From Chlorobiaceae bacterium (lineage in GTDB: Bacteria; Bacteroidota; Chlorobiia; Chlorobiales; Chlorobiaceae), in assembly GCA_013335405.1 (NCBI GenBank), contig JAAXVR010000019.1, forward strand, positions 1 to 55,635: a stretch of DNA of 55,635 nt, written 5' to 3'. The notes below the pieces were generated by a model. It was given only the letters and a program-made list of their open reading frames with translations. It did not search any database and was not told the DNA's origin. The translations under genes were made by a program, and so were the position numbers. Numbering within the stretch: position 1 is the stretch's first letter; the number at the start of each line of letters is the position of its first letter. This document shows, in pieces, positions 16,755 to 25,721 of this stretch.

Positions 16755-17588
16755 ATGAAAAAAATATTCAGCTGGCGGATATTCATCAGTTTCGGGTTGC
16801 TGCTTTCGTTTCTCATGCTTCTCGTTTCCGGCGTGATTCTCTATATCTCTCCTCCAGGCAGGGTCGCCAACTGGACGGACTGGCGGATGCTCGGTCTCAC
16901 AAAAAACGGGTGGATCAATCAGCACACGATTTTCAGTTTCACGTTCGCAATTCTTTCGGTATTCCATCTGTTCTTCATCAACTGGAAGGCATTTCTCTCC
17001 TATCTGAAAACAAAGGCTTCGAGAAGCCTGAAAAGTCCGCTTGAGCTGTTCGTCAGCCTTTCGCTTGCGGTGCTTTTCGGGTTCGGGACCTATTTTTCTC
17101 TCCAGCCTTTTTCGGCGGTTATCGATTTCGGAGACAGTGTATCCGGATCATGGGAAAAGAGGGGTGAACAGGCTCCGGTACCGCATGCAGAGGCCATGAC
17201 GCTTGTCGAACTTGCTCGGCAGCCCGGTCTTGGCGGTGATGCGGACGACCTGAAGGCGAAGCTCGAAAATGCCGGTTTTACCGTGGTATCGGTTCAGGAG
17301 ACCCTTGCGGCCATAGCCCTCAGGAATCGGACGACAGCAGAAAAGATATACAGGTATATTGCACCGCAAAACAGCGGAATGCGGAAACTGCCGTCCGATG
17401 GATTTGGCCGGAAAACCCTCGGGGAGATTGCCGAAGATAACGGGATATCTGCCGTTTCCCTGCAACTGGCGCTGCGCCAGAAGGGGGTTGATGCCGATAC
17501 CGTAATGAGCATGAAAGCGATAACCGAAAAGAACCGTATCGGGATGACCGAGCTGCGCGAAATGATCGAAGGCATGATCAGCCGGTAA
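16755..17588 (+). CDS. DUF4405 membrane protein (cytochrome b-like)
   Basis: A 277-residue protein. Three to four membrane helices (around residues 8-30, 55-76, 92-115) carry histidines in QHTIFSFTFAILSVFHLFFINW, the haem-ligand pattern of DUF4405/cytochrome b561-like anchors. The C-terminal ~150 residues are soluble and contain two similar modules (LAAIALRNRTTAEKIYRYI and LGEIAEDNGISAVSLQLALR) like short helix-turn-helix repeats. Probable role: a membrane electron carrier that works with the cytochrome c encoded just before it. The kinase gene starts only nine bases after its end. Confidence 0.8.
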   Translation: MKKIFSWRIFISFGLLLSFLMLLVSGVILYISPPGRVANWTDWRMLGLTKNGWINQHTIFSFTFAILSVFHLFFINWKAFLSYLKTKASRSLKSPLELFVSLSLAVLFGFGTYFSLQPFSAVIDFGDSVSGSWEKRGEQAPVPHAEAMTLVELARQPGLGGDADDLKAKLENAGFTVVSVQETLAAIALRNRTTAEKIYRYIAPQNSGMRKLPSDGFGRKTLGEIAEDNGISAVSLQLALRQKGVDADTVMSMKAITEKNRIGMTELREMIEGMISR

Positions 17589-17597
17589 GCAATTCCG

Positions 17598-19682
17598 GTG
17601 AAAAGGCTGTGCTATATTGCAGAAAGATTTCTGAACCATATGAAACAGGAGAAGCTTCCGGAACAAGGGGTAATGATGCTTCATCCGAAGTATCTCGGTG
17701 GGCTCTTTACCCTTTTTATGCTCTTCTTTCTCGGCACGGCGCTTTTCGAATATCACTACCGCAAATCCGAGATCGAACATGTGATGCGCGAGGAGGCCGC
17801 TCTGCTCATGCATGCCTTGAGGGCAGGCGCTGAAAATGCCATCACCGGTTACAATGAAAACAGGGCACTCCTGACCGGAAGCCTGATCGATCAGCTTCGT
17901 CTTATCGACCGTCTGGACAAACAGCATGAGCTGACTTCGGCGGATCTTTCCACCATTGCCGGTTCGAGCGGTATCTATCGCCTCAATATCTTCGATCGTA
18001 ATGGAAAGCGAATCGCCTTCAGTTCACCTCCCGATCATGCCCCTCTCCAGCGGGAGTGCGATTCCCGGATGTTCCTGCAGCCGGTTTTGTCCGGTCAGAC
18101 GGATTCCCTGCTGCTCGGCATCAGAGAGAGCTCTTCCGGCAGGGGACCGCGGCTGATTGCCGCCGTCAAACGCAGCAGGGGCGGCGTGATTGCCGGTAAT
18201 ACCGATGCGACGGGGCTGCTCGATCTGCGCAGGAAACTTGGTGTTGAGCAGCTTATCCGGCGGATAGGATCCGGTAAGTCCGGGATCGATTACATCATCT
18301 GGCAGGACTCGACCGGAATTCTGGCAACCACGCTAAATATCCCGAAAACAGCGGCCTTCCGGCCGGACTCTTTTCTTGAATCGGCCATGCAGACCGACAA
18401 GCCCCTGACCCGGATGATTGAAATCGGCGATCGAACTGTTTTCGAAGTCGTGAATCCCTTTTTTTACAACAAGAGCAATCAGGGACTTTTACGCATCGGG
18501 CTGAAAACCGATCAGTTTACCTCCGCACTGCAAAAACTGCGAAACCGACTCTTCATGCTGCTCGGACTTGTTGCCATCGGGGGTCTCGTCATGTTCAACC
18601 TCGTCATGACCCGAAGAAACGAAGCGACAATAAAAGAAGCATATCACCGGGTACAGACTTTTTCTTCCGCCATTCTTGAAAGTATGGCTGATGCGCTCGT
18701 TACGGTCGACGCAGATGGGGCAATAACCCTGATCAACAAACCGGCGGAAAAGCTTTTCCAGGTCACCTCGAAAGATGCTCTCGGCAAACCGGTGCAACTG
18801 GTATTTTCCGAATGTCCTGAATTTCTCTCCGGAATCATGGCGGCAGGAGAGCAGGGAACATTCAACCGTGAATTCCTCTGTCCCGCAGGCGGCAGGGAGC
18901 GTTTGCTGGAAGGGAATTTCAGCCTCATAACCGGAAGCGGAAACCGTATCGAGGGAACCGTGGCCGTACTTCGCGACCTGACGGAGCAGCGTGCGATGCA
19001 GCAGCAGATCGATCGACAGGAAAAACTCCGGGTCATGGGTGAGCTGGCTTCAGGTGTGGCGCATGAGATCAGGAATCCGCTGAACGCCATCGGCATACTG
19101 GCTCAGCGTCTCGATATCGAATTCTCGCCGACTGCCGATGAACCCGAATACCGCCATCTGGTTCGAACCGTGGTATCCGAAGTGCAACGTGTCAACGCCA
19201 TTATCCGGCGCTTTCTCAAATTCGGCCGTCCGCCGCAGCTTCTGCCGGTACCGGTGAATCTTGATGAGTTTGTCGTGAGCTATGGTACCCTTCTGCAGAG
19301 CGAGGCGGAAAAAAAAGATATCAGCTTTACGATACAGACCGGATGTGCCGGAACGGTACTGATCGACAGGGAACAGATGCAGCAGGTGCTGCTCAACATT
19401 GTCCGTAATGCTGTAGAAGCTACTGCAGGCGGGGGGAGCATCGCGCTCAGGGTGTTCTGCAGGGATAAACAGGCGGTCATCGAGATTGCCGATACCGGCA
19501 GAGGTATTCCTGTCGCGAATCTTTCGGAAGTATTCAATCTCTATTTTACCACCAGGGAAGATGGAACCGGTATGGGGTTGAGTATCGCCAACCAGATTGT
19601 CCACGCCCATGGCGGCAGGATCGATGTTTCAAGCAGGGAAGGAGAGGGGAGTGTGTTCAGTATTGTGCTGCCTGCGGCATAG
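17598..19682 (+). CDS. Membrane sensor histidine kinase with PAS domain (NtrB/ZraS-type)
   Basis: A 694-residue kinase from the GTG at 17598; ATG starts at 17640 or 17673/17676 are also possible, the last with AAGGGG just before it. A membrane helix (about residues 32-50) leads into a ~260-residue periplasmic Cache-like sensor, then a second helix (about 315-335), a PAS domain (about 350-465), HisKA with GELASGVAHEIRNPLNAIGI (phospho-accepting histidine), and HATPase_c with NIVRNAVEA, DTGRGIP and GTGMGLSIANQIV. It should phosphorylate the NtrC-type regulator encoded directly downstream. The extracytoplasmic sensor next to a cytochrome suggests redox or periplasmic ligand sensing. Confidence 0.92.
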   Translation: MKRLCYIAERFLNHMKQEKLPEQGVMMLHPKYLGGLFTLFMLFFLGTALFEYHYRKSEIEHVMREEAALLMHALRAGAENAITGYNENRALLTGSLIDQLRLIDRLDKQHELTSADLSTIAGSSGIYRLNIFDRNGKRIAFSSPPDHAPLQRECDSRMFLQPVLSGQTDSLLLGIRESSSGRGPRLIAAVKRSRGGVIAGNTDATGLLDLRRKLGVEQLIRRIGSGKSGIDYIIWQDSTGILATTLNIPKTAAFRPDSFLESAMQTDKPLTRMIEIGDRTVFEVVNPFFYNKSNQGLLRIGLKTDQFTSALQKLRNRLFMLLGLVAIGGLVMFNLVMTRRNEATIKEAYHRVQTFSSAILESMADALVTVDADGAITLINKPAEKLFQVTSKDALGKPVQLVFSECPEFLSGIMAAGEQGTFNREFLCPAGGRERLLEGNFSLITGSGNRIEGTVAVLRDLTEQRAMQQQIDRQEKLRVMGELASGVAHEIRNPLNAIGILAQRLDIEFSPTADEPEYRHLVRTVVSEVQRVNAIIRRFLKFGRPPQLLPVPVNLDEFVVSYGTLLQSEAEKKDISFTIQTGCAGTVLIDREQMQQVLLNIVRNAVEATAGGGSIALRVFCRDKQAVIEIADTGRGIPVANLSEVFNLYFTTREDGTGMGLSIANQIVHAHGGRIDVSSREGEGSVFSIVLPAA

Positions 19683-19726
19683 ACGACGTTTTTCAACAAC
19701 CATGTCAACCAGGTGCCCGGGATACG

Positions 19727-21085
19727 ATGGATAATACCATACTTGTCGTTGAAGATGAAAGTGTTCAGCTCGAGAGCATTGCGGGTTTTCTCTCCAAACA
19801 GGGGTACCGGGTGCTGAAATCATCACGTCCGCAGAGAGCCCTTGAAATTGCCGGCGAAGAAGCTGTCGATATTGTTCTTTCCGATTTCAGGATGCCCGAA
19901 ATGAGCGGTGTCGAACTGCTTTCGGCATTGAAGCACCGAAATCCCGGTATCGAGGTTATCATCATGACTGCCTTCGGAAGCGTGGAGTCGGCAATAGAGG
20001 CCATGAAACTCGGAGCGGTCGATTACATCACCAAACCTGTCGATCTTCACCAGCTGCAGATAATGATCCGTAATACCCTCGAGAGGAAGCAGCTTATCAG
20101 CGAAAACCGGCTTCTGCGGACACAGCTTTCTGAGCGATTCGGTTTTCAGGGCATAGTTTCACAATCCTCCGCAATGGATCAGGTGTTGAACATTGCCGGA
20201 AGGGTTGCTTCCAGCAATGCGGCGGTGCTCATTACCGGAGAAACAGGAACCGGCAAGGAGCTTGTTGCAAAAGCTGTGCATTTTTCCGGCTCCCGGCGTG
20301 ACAAACCCTTTATTGTGGTCAATTGTGCGGCACTGCCGGAGACTCTCCTCGAAAGCGAGCTTTTCGGTCATGAAAAAGGCGCTTTCACCGGTGCGGACAG
20401 AATGCGGAGAGGACGCTTCGAGTTAGCGCAGGGCGGAACGCTCTTCATCGATGAAGTTGGAGAAATACCGCTTTCCCTCCAGGTCAAGCTGCTCAGGGTG
20501 CTGCAGGAAAAGACCTTCGAGCGTGTCGGCAGTTCCACTCCACTTGAGGCAGATGTGCGGATCGTAGCCGCGACCAACCGCGATCTCGAATCGATGATTC
20601 GCCAGGGTTCGTTCCGTGCGGACCTCTATTACCGTCTCAATGTTGTCTCGATACGGATACCTCCCCTGCGGGGGCGCCGCGAGGACATCCCTCCGCTTGT
20701 CGACGCGTTTCTTCAACGGTTCAGCAAAGAAAACGGGAAGCAGATTACCGGGATTTCAAGGGAGGCGATGGATGCGCTGATGAAATATTCCTGGCCGGGC
20801 AATGTTCGTGAACTTGAAAATATCGTGCAGCAGTCCGTTGTGCTCTCCCGTTCCTCGACCATTACCAGGGACGATCTTCCCATCAGGGTCTCCGAGCCTC
20901 ATCCTGAAGGTTCCGGACCGGAAGTGATGCAGGGGAGCTTTACCGAAAAGGTCGAAGCCTTCGAGCAGGCTATGATTCTCGGAGCCCTGAAAGATGCCGG
21001 CAATATCCAGACACGGGCAGCGGAGATGCTTGGCATAAGCGAACGGCATCTGCGCTACAAACTGAAGAAATACGGTATGAAATGA
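19727..21085 (+). CDS. Sigma-54-dependent response regulator (NtrC family)
   Basis: A 452-residue protein with the classic three-part layout: receiver domain with phospho-acceptor D53 and conserved lysine in YITKPVD; AAA+ ATPase with Walker A GETGTGKE (171-178), the sigma-54 contact loop GAFTGA (218-223) and the arginine-finger region PPLRGRREDIPPL; and a C-terminal Fis-type helix-turn-helix (RAAEMLGISERHLRYKLKKYG). It is the partner of the kinase encoded before it, and it is the likely activator of the sigma-54 promoter at 16175 through the palindrome at 16048-16089. Confidence 0.95.
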   Translation: MDNTILVVEDESVQLESIAGFLSKQGYRVLKSSRPQRALEIAGEEAVDIVLSDFRMPEMSGVELLSALKHRNPGIEVIIMTAFGSVESAIEAMKLGAVDYITKPVDLHQLQIMIRNTLERKQLISENRLLRTQLSERFGFQGIVSQSSAMDQVLNIAGRVASSNAAVLITGETGTGKELVAKAVHFSGSRRDKPFIVVNCAALPETLLESELFGHEKGAFTGADRMRRGRFELAQGGTLFIDEVGEIPLSLQVKLLRVLQEKTFERVGSSTPLEADVRIVAATNRDLESMIRQGSFRADLYYRLNVVSIRIPPLRGRREDIPPLVDAFLQRFSKENGKQITGISREAMDALMKYSWPGNVRELENIVQQSVVLSRSSTITRDDLPIRVSEPHPEGSGPEVMQGSFTEKVEAFEQAMILGALKDAGNIQTRAAEMLGISERHLRYKLKKYGMK

Positions 21086-21204
21086 ACTGGAACGGTATGG
21101 AATAGCTGCTGTGTGTGGGGTTAATGAGTGAAAGATGAAGCCGAATTAAGGATCAGGATTTTCCCGTTCCATGCCGGATTACCTGACAAAAACAGAGGAA
21201 AAAA

Positions 21205-21230
21205 AAGGGCGGTCCCTGTTAACCGCCCTT
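21205..21230 (-). terminator. Rho-independent terminator
   Basis: AAGGGCGGT (21205-21213) and ACCGCCCTT (21222-21230) form a 9-bp perfect stem with an 8-base loop. Read on the minus strand it is followed by a run of T residues (A-run on the plus strand before 21205), so it terminates the CsgG-like gene. It may also slow transcripts from the plus-strand regulator gene. Confidence 0.85.
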
Positions 21231-21247
21231 CGTCATCACTGTTTCAA

Positions 21248-21979
21248 TCAATCCAGTTGAATTGACCCCTTGGTCTTCTCTCTCCTGTTGCTTTCTTTCT
21301 GATTGTATTCGTCCATGCAGCCGCTCTCCTTGCCCTCTATCATGGAGCACTCCAGATAATCGACGATCTCCATGATACAAGCCCTGATCGCCTTTCCAAC
21401 AGGTGTATTCTGATACTGGCCAAGGTGACCGCCAAAGCCTCCACGGTGTACACCAACGCTGATGCCGCTTGATTTCGATGTTGCCTCCACGGTCCTGGCA
21501 TCATAGATTTCTCCTGTCTCGACATCGATGACTTTAAGGTCGACAGCCATGTACGCTTTGTCCTGTCTTCCACCAAGGCTGAATCCGCCATAGGAGAGTC
21601 CTCCTCCGCCGCCGCTCGTGTTCTGCTCAAAAGCCGAGACGGTTGCGGCAATCAGGTATTTCGCACCGGTGATCTTTCCCAGTCTTGCCCTTGTGGCGGG
21701 ATTGACCCGTCCGGATGCTCCGAGGTTCTGTTCACTGATCACAGCATCGAGCTCCTTGCGTTCGAGTACCCGGAAACTGTTCTTCGCGGCAAGCTCCGCA
21801 ATGAGCATGTCCTGAAGATCAGTTCCGACACTTCCTGACCACCAGCCTGCCGAAGTGTGGTTGGTAAACCTCAACACCCCGACCCGGGGCTTGACATCTG
21901 CATATCCGCGAGCATATCCCTGCGAAAAAACAGAGATGGAAAAGAGAAAAAGAAACATGAAAAAAGCTTTGATTCTCAT
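21248..21979 (-). CDS. CsgG/HfaB-like exported protein
   Basis: A 243-residue protein with a signal peptide (about residues 1-23) but no lipobox cysteine. The body shows the CsgG-type sequence RVGVLRFTNHTS, LQDMLIAELAAKNSFRVLER, ELDAVISEQNLGASGRVNPATRARLGKITGAKYLI and VDLKVIDVETGEIYDARTVEA. CsgG forms the curli export pore and is a lipoprotein; many shorter relatives such as this one lack the lipid anchor and their role is unknown. A glycine-rich insertion (SGGGGGLSYGGFSLGG) lies in the middle where CsgG has its membrane hairpin region. No curli genes are nearby. It ends at the terminator at 21205-21230. Confidence 0.82.
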   Translation of the reverse strand: MRIKAFFMFLFLFSISVFSQGYARGYADVKPRVGVLRFTNHTSAGWWSGSVGTDLQDMLIAELAAKNSFRVLERKELDAVISEQNLGASGRVNPATRARLGKITGAKYLIAATVSAFEQNTSGGGGGLSYGGFSLGGRQDKAYMAVDLKVIDVETGEIYDARTVEATSKSSGISVGVHRGGFGGHLGQYQNTPVGKAIRACIMEIVDYLECSMIEGKESGCMDEYNQKESNRREKTKGSIQLD

Positions 21980-22533
21980 AACGAACCTCCGGGGTTATTT
22001 GGGTTGATTGTCAGGCAGCGAAAGATATTTCATAAGGTATCACTGTAAAAAATAAATCCAAAGCGCAGGGGAACACCTGTTCCATCAACCGCAACTTTTT
22101 CTTGCCTGCACCTTGACACTATTGTCGGCAGACTATTCCGTCAGCAATGCCCTCTTCATGGACAATTTGTGAAATAAGATCTGATTGGTCAACTTTTATT
22201 TTTATCTATGATTCAAACAATACCACTCTTCCCGCAGATACTCCCGTTTCTGCCATGATTTCCCTGCAATGCAGCCGTTACCCTATCTTCAGTTCCTCCA
22301 TCAGTCCTGTTTCCATGAACAGGCAGGCCGCTGTTGAAAAATGGTCACTTCCGTCAGCAGAAGGGAGACGATCCCCCTTACTTGCATTTGTCCGGCCGCC
22401 ACCGTTTTTGTTTGATCCGGAAGTGCTTCCAAATTGTGAAAAAACTGTTCAACGTCAACGAACTATGTATGATGCGCATTATTATCACGGGGAACATCAG
22501 TCACCAGTACGAATAATAGAACGGGAGTATGTT
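21980..22533. other. Intergenic region between divergent genes
   Basis: 554 bp containing the promoters of the CsgG-like gene (minus) and mgsA (plus). The mgsA frame stays open into this region back to 22147, but the upstream part has no similarity to methylglyoxal synthase and no ribosome binding site. A TTGACA-like hexamer lies near 22113. No other gene is seen. Confidence 0.4.
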
Positions 22534-23007
22534 ATGCTGCAGAAGAAGATCAATATGGTACCGGACAAGAAAATCGCCCTTGTCGCCCACGACAACAAGA
22601 AGCGCGATCTTCTTGAATGGGCAAAATACAACAGGGACCTGCTTTCACATCACGAAATCTATGCCACAGGCACGACCGGAGAAACACTTGTCCGGGAACT
22701 GGACCTGAAAATCAACAAACTTCAAAGCGGTCCGCTTGGCGGAGACCAGCAGATCGGAGCAAAAATTGTCAGCAACGAAATCGATTTTCTGATCTTTTTC
22801 TGGGATCCCCTGGAGCCTCAGCCTCATGATCCGGATGTCAAAGCGTTGCTGCGCATGGCTGTGGTCTGGAATATCCCGATTGCCTGCAACAGGGCGACGG
22901 CGGATTTCATGATTTCATCGCCATTGATGGACGGTCAATACACGCGTCTGGTGCCTGATTATGAAGAATACCGAACGCGCACTATCGATATGGGTTCAGG
23001 CAGATGA
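22534..23007 (+). CDS. mgsA: Methylglyoxal synthase
   Basis: A 157-residue enzyme, the usual length, started at ATG 22534 with GGGAG upstream. It converts dihydroxyacetone phosphate to methylglyoxal and phosphate, a bypass of lower glycolysis. Conserved parts: [15 protein letters not shown] at the N-terminus, ATGTTGETL (phosphate-binding), [14 protein letters not shown] with the catalytic aspartate, [22 protein letters not shown], and [16 protein letters not shown]. It stands as a single gene; the YjdM gene follows after ~150 bp. Confidence 0.95.
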   Translation: MLQKKINMVPDKKIALVAHDNKKRDLLEWAKYNRDLLSHHEIYATGTTGETLVRELDLKINKLQSGPLGGDQQIGAKIVSNEIDFLIFFWDPLEPQPHDPDVKALLRMAVVWNIPIACNRATADFMISSPLMDGQYTRLVPDYEEYRTRTIDMGSGR

Positions 23008-23155
23008 TGGCATCATGAAGCGCCAGAAGCTTCAGGATTTCTTCCCGATTTTCACCGGATCAGCTATCCGGGTTCAGTCCGGGCGAGCTTTTTTTGCCGA
23101 AAATCATTATACTACCGCAAAATTTTTGCAGGAACATCTTGAAAAAGGGAACATC

Positions 23156-23494
23156 ATGAGCGGTCTGCCGAACTGTCCGAAATGCAATTCCGAATACGCC
23201 TATGAGTCCGGTACCCTTCTGGTCTGTCCGGAATGCGCTCACGAATGGAGTGCTGCCGAAGCGGTATCGGCAGGCAAGGCACGAGTCTGGAAGGACGCCA
23301 ACGGCAACCTGCTGCAGGACGGTGATACCGTGACGGTGATCAAGGATCTCAAAGTCAAAGGTTCCTCATCGGTGATCAAGGGCGGCACGAAAGTGAAGCA
23401 TATCCGCCTCGTCGAGGGTGACCACGACATTGACTGCAAGATCGAAGGATTCGGGCCGATGCAGCTGAAGTCGGAATTCGTCAGGAAGGCCTGA
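23156..23494 (+). CDS. YjdM/PhnA family zinc-ribbon protein
   Basis: A 112-residue protein. An N-terminal zinc ribbon has two CxxC pairs (CPKC and CPEC) within [20 protein letters not shown] and CPECAHEWS; a C-terminal PhnA-type beta domain follows with [20 protein letters not shown] and [20 protein letters not shown]. The older name alkylphosphonate utilisation operon protein PhnA is misleading; the real function is not known. The ATG at 23156 is preceded by AAAGGGA, and the frame open further upstream has no similarity. Confidence 0.92.
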   Translation: MSGLPNCPKCNSEYAYESGTLLVCPECAHEWSAAEAVSAGKARVWKDANGNLLQDGDTVTVIKDLKVKGSSSVIKGGTKVKHIRLVEGDHDIDCKIEGFGPMQLKSEFVRKA

Positions 23495-23661
23495 GCAGAA
23501 CCGGTAATCTCATGCACTTGTTTCCCCTGCTCTACCGGCATGTATTCCTCGAGCACCGGCAGTCAGGTGAAACCATAAGCCGTCAGGCCGTGTTGACATG
23601 AGAGGGGAAACCTTTCCCCGGCAACACGGTCAATGCAAACCACTACAAGAGGAGGCCCCCC

Positions 23662-24117
23662 ATGATCAAGGAAGGAAGCAAAGCTCCGGATTTCACGCTT
23701 CCCGATTCGGAAGGCAGGATGGTTTCGCTTTCGGAGTATGCGGGCAGGCAGGTGCTGCTCGTTTTTTATCCGGGTGATGACACTCCCGTATGCACCACGC
23801 AGTTGTGCAGCTACCGGGACAACTACAGCGAATTCCTGAAAAGAGATATAACCGTTCTCGGCATCAGTGTCGACAGCGAAGATTCGCATAAACGGTTCGG
23901 CGAAAAGAACGAGCTGCCTTTTATCCTGCTCAGCGACAGTGGCAAAACGGTATGCAGGTTGTATGATGCCATCGATTTCCTCGGTATGACGAAACGCGCG
24001 TATGTTTTCATCGACGGGAGCGGGACTGTCCGTCTGGCATTCAACGAACTGCTTCCGGTTTTTTACCAGTCGACACGAGAGCTGCTTGCGAAGATCGATG
24101 CGATGAAGCAGGAGTAG
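23662..24117 (+). CDS. Peroxiredoxin (Bcp/PrxQ type)
   Basis: A 151-residue thioredoxin-fold peroxidase. The peroxidatic cysteine is C44 and the resolving cysteine C49 (TPVCTTQLC), the atypical 2-Cys spacing of Bcp/PrxQ enzymes. Other family marks are GSKAPDFTLPDSEGRMVSLSEY, VLLVFYPGDDTPVC and ITVLGISVDSEDSHKRF. It reduces hydrogen peroxide and alkyl hydroperoxides with electrons from thioredoxin in the cytoplasm, a useful protection for a strict anaerobe. A GGAGG ribosome binding site precedes the ATG. It stands alone. Confidence 0.93.
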   Translation: MIKEGSKAPDFTLPDSEGRMVSLSEYAGRQVLLVFYPGDDTPVCTTQLCSYRDNYSEFLKRDITVLGISVDSEDSHKRFGEKNELPFILLSDSGKTVCRLYDAIDFLGMTKRAYVFIDGSGTVRLAFNELLPVFYQSTRELLAKIDAMKQE

Positions 24118-24466
24118 CATAAAGGCCGATTTGCCTGTGTTTATGCCTGCTAAGCCTTTCATTGCGGTTTGTCGGGGGATATTGTGCGCTCGCAGCAGGG
24201 GAAGACCTGGGGATGCAGCCGCCCGGCAGGCCCCCAAGCTCCGTGAATAAAGACGGGATTGTTCCCGGTGACAGGAAACCGGTTTCATTCCATGTCGGTA
24301 CACCGGAAATCGGGTGCCATTGCAACGAATTCAGGTGCATGATCTGCGTCATCTCTCTTCGGTATCCCCATCGAAAAAACCGCGGTGTAACGGCTGGTTT
24401 CATGCCTTTTTTTTCGAACTGCGGGGACAACAGGAGAAACGGTTGCCGGCGGAAAAAAGAGATGGG
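24118..24466. other. Intergenic region between convergent genes, no gene seen
   Basis: 349 bp between the convergent peroxiredoxin and UbiA-like genes. Open frames exist on both strands (for example a plus-strand frame at 24162-24470), but their composition is unnatural and nothing is recognised. No clear terminator hairpin was found. Confidence 0.35.
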
Positions 24467-25393
24467 TTAGTTCGAGAAATAAGCGATCAGTCCGAACGTC
24501 AGAAAAAGAATACCGGCCAGAACAATGGTCAGGTCACTGATCTTGCGCAGAAAAGCCTCTTTGTTGTCTTCATACATGCTTGCGATGACCATCACGGCAG
24601 CATTGTTCAGGAGCAGGAAATAGGTGGAAGGCGGGAGAATTCTCGTGAAGGTAACATAAAACATGAATAGTCCGGTTATCAGGCTCGTGATAATGAGAAA
24701 CCGTTTTGTATGCCGGAGTGCCGAGGTGTTGGCAATCGTTTTAATACCGCTCGAAAGGTCACCACGGCGATCGCGTATGTCCCACATCACCTCTATGAAA
24801 AATGCGCAGAGAAACAGGTATCCCCAGCAAATCCAGGCTTTGATGGATAGAGGTTCGCCTTCAAAAAAAAGGGGAAGAAAGATAAGGGCTGTTGCCCAGT
24901 CCAGCGGGGGGGTGAGATTTTTTACGATGTAGATGTCTTTCAGCCGCTTCGCTCCATTGAGCCGGCTGGAGAGAAAAACCGGGAAGCATTTATGATTGTA
25001 GAGAAAACCGATGAGGATGATAAGCGCCGTTGTCCAGAAAGCCGGTTGCCCGAATTGAAAGCCGATAAGGAGTGAAACGAAGGAACACAGATAGAAGGTT
25101 ACGTATGTGATGAGAACCTGGTTCCTGTGAGCGTTTTCCAGTCCTTCCGGGTCGTTCAATTCATCTTCGATAACATCGGTGAGCCTGTTGTCCTGGTAGA
25201 TTGAGAAGGTCAGCAGGAAGACGCTCAGGATGGCCCACCCGTTAAGCGGTATATCGAAATATACCGACCAGCTCGAAGCCCCGAGCGCAGAAAGCAGCGA
25301 AAGATGCAGTTTGTGTCTGAAGAAGTAGTGAGGCACGATGTCTTCCGCTTTCTGTTCATTTGATATTTCAGGAATACCGCAGCCCATACACAT
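24467..25393 (-). CDS. UbiA prenyltransferase-like membrane protein
   Basis: A 308-residue protein with about eight membrane helices. The first acidic motif is degenerate compared with NDxxD: DNRLTDVIEDELNDPEG near residues 68-84. The second, IRDRRGDLSSGIKTIANT near 205-222, keeps the DxxxDxxxGxxT pattern typical of UbiA proteins. The N-terminus MCMGCGIPE is cysteine-rich and unusual. I infer a prenyltransferase fold; whether it is catalytic, and on what acceptor, cannot be said. The DUF2892 gene lies upstream on the same strand, with two hairpins between them. Confidence 0.7.
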   Translation of the reverse strand: MCMGCGIPEISNEQKAEDIVPHYFFRHKLHLSLLSALGASSWSVYFDIPLNGWAILSVFLLTFSIYQDNRLTDVIEDELNDPEGLENAHRNQVLITYVTFYLCSFVSLLIGFQFGQPAFWTTALIILIGFLYNHKCFPVFLSSRLNGAKRLKDIYIVKNLTPPLDWATALIFLPLFFEGEPLSIKAWICWGYLFLCAFFIEVMWDIRDRRGDLSSGIKTIANTSALRHTKRFLIITSLITGLFMFYVTFTRILPPSTYFLLLNNAAVMVIASMYEDNKEAFLRKISDLTIVLAGILFLTFGLIAYFSN

Positions 25394-25429
25394 GCAAGTG
25401 CTCCCGGTCTGAACGCAGACATGGCTTCA

Positions 25430-25481
25430 CCCTGTAAACCACACTGGCGTTTACAGGGCGTCTCTCTGCCTTATCAGAGAG
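25430..25481 (-). promoter_or_regulatory. Two adjacent hairpins upstream of the UbiA-like gene
   Basis: CCCTGTAAAC (25430-25439) pairs exactly with GTTTACAGGG (25449-25458), and CTCTCTG (25462-25468) with CAGAGAG (25475-25481). On the minus strand they lie in the space between the DUF2892 gene and the UbiA-like gene. They may end the DUF2892 transcript or shape the leader of the UbiA-like mRNA. Confidence 0.5.
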
Positions 25482-25535
25482 CAACGGGAAAGAATCCGGC
25501 GGACCATACTGAATAATGGCAAGTCTGCACGTTTG

Positions 25536-25721
25536 TCAGCAATTGCTGCAGCTTTTGAACCCGATTATCTTATAGAGGGGGCAGAAACCGATTCCGGCTG
25601 TAACAAGGGGAATAAGCCCTATCGCGCCAAGCCAGGATTGGTAGACGATGCCAAGCGTGATGACGACCAGGCCGATTACGATACGGATGATTCGGTCAGT
25701 GTTTCCCATATTTTTTTCCAT
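25536..25721 (-). CDS. DUF2892 (YgaP-type) inner membrane protein
   Basis: A 61-residue protein. MGNTDRIIRIVIGLVVITLG at the N-terminus and ITAGIGFCPLYKIIGFKSC-like C-terminus (seen as VTAGIGFCPLYKIIGFKSCS) are the family signature: two membrane helices ending in a conserved GFCPLY motif with cysteine. In some bacteria the same module is the C-terminal half of the rhodanese YgaP. It probably forms small membrane oligomers; function unknown. A second ATG (MGN) lies four codons after the first. Confidence 0.88.
   Translation of the reverse strand: MEKNMGNTDRIIRIVIGLVVITLGIVYQSWLGAIGLIPLVTAGIGFCPLYKIIGFKSCSNC

Noticed and set aside
22147-22533. Upstream extension of the mgsA frame (would give a 286-aa protein)
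   Set aside because: The added 129 residues show no similarity to methylglyoxal synthase and have unnatural composition; ATG 22534 has a good ribosome binding site and gives the usual length.
24162-24470. 102-codon plus-strand frame in the gap after the peroxiredoxin gene
   Set aside because: Overlaps the end of the UbiA-like gene and has no family similarity; composition is Arg/Cys/Gly-rich as in chance frames.
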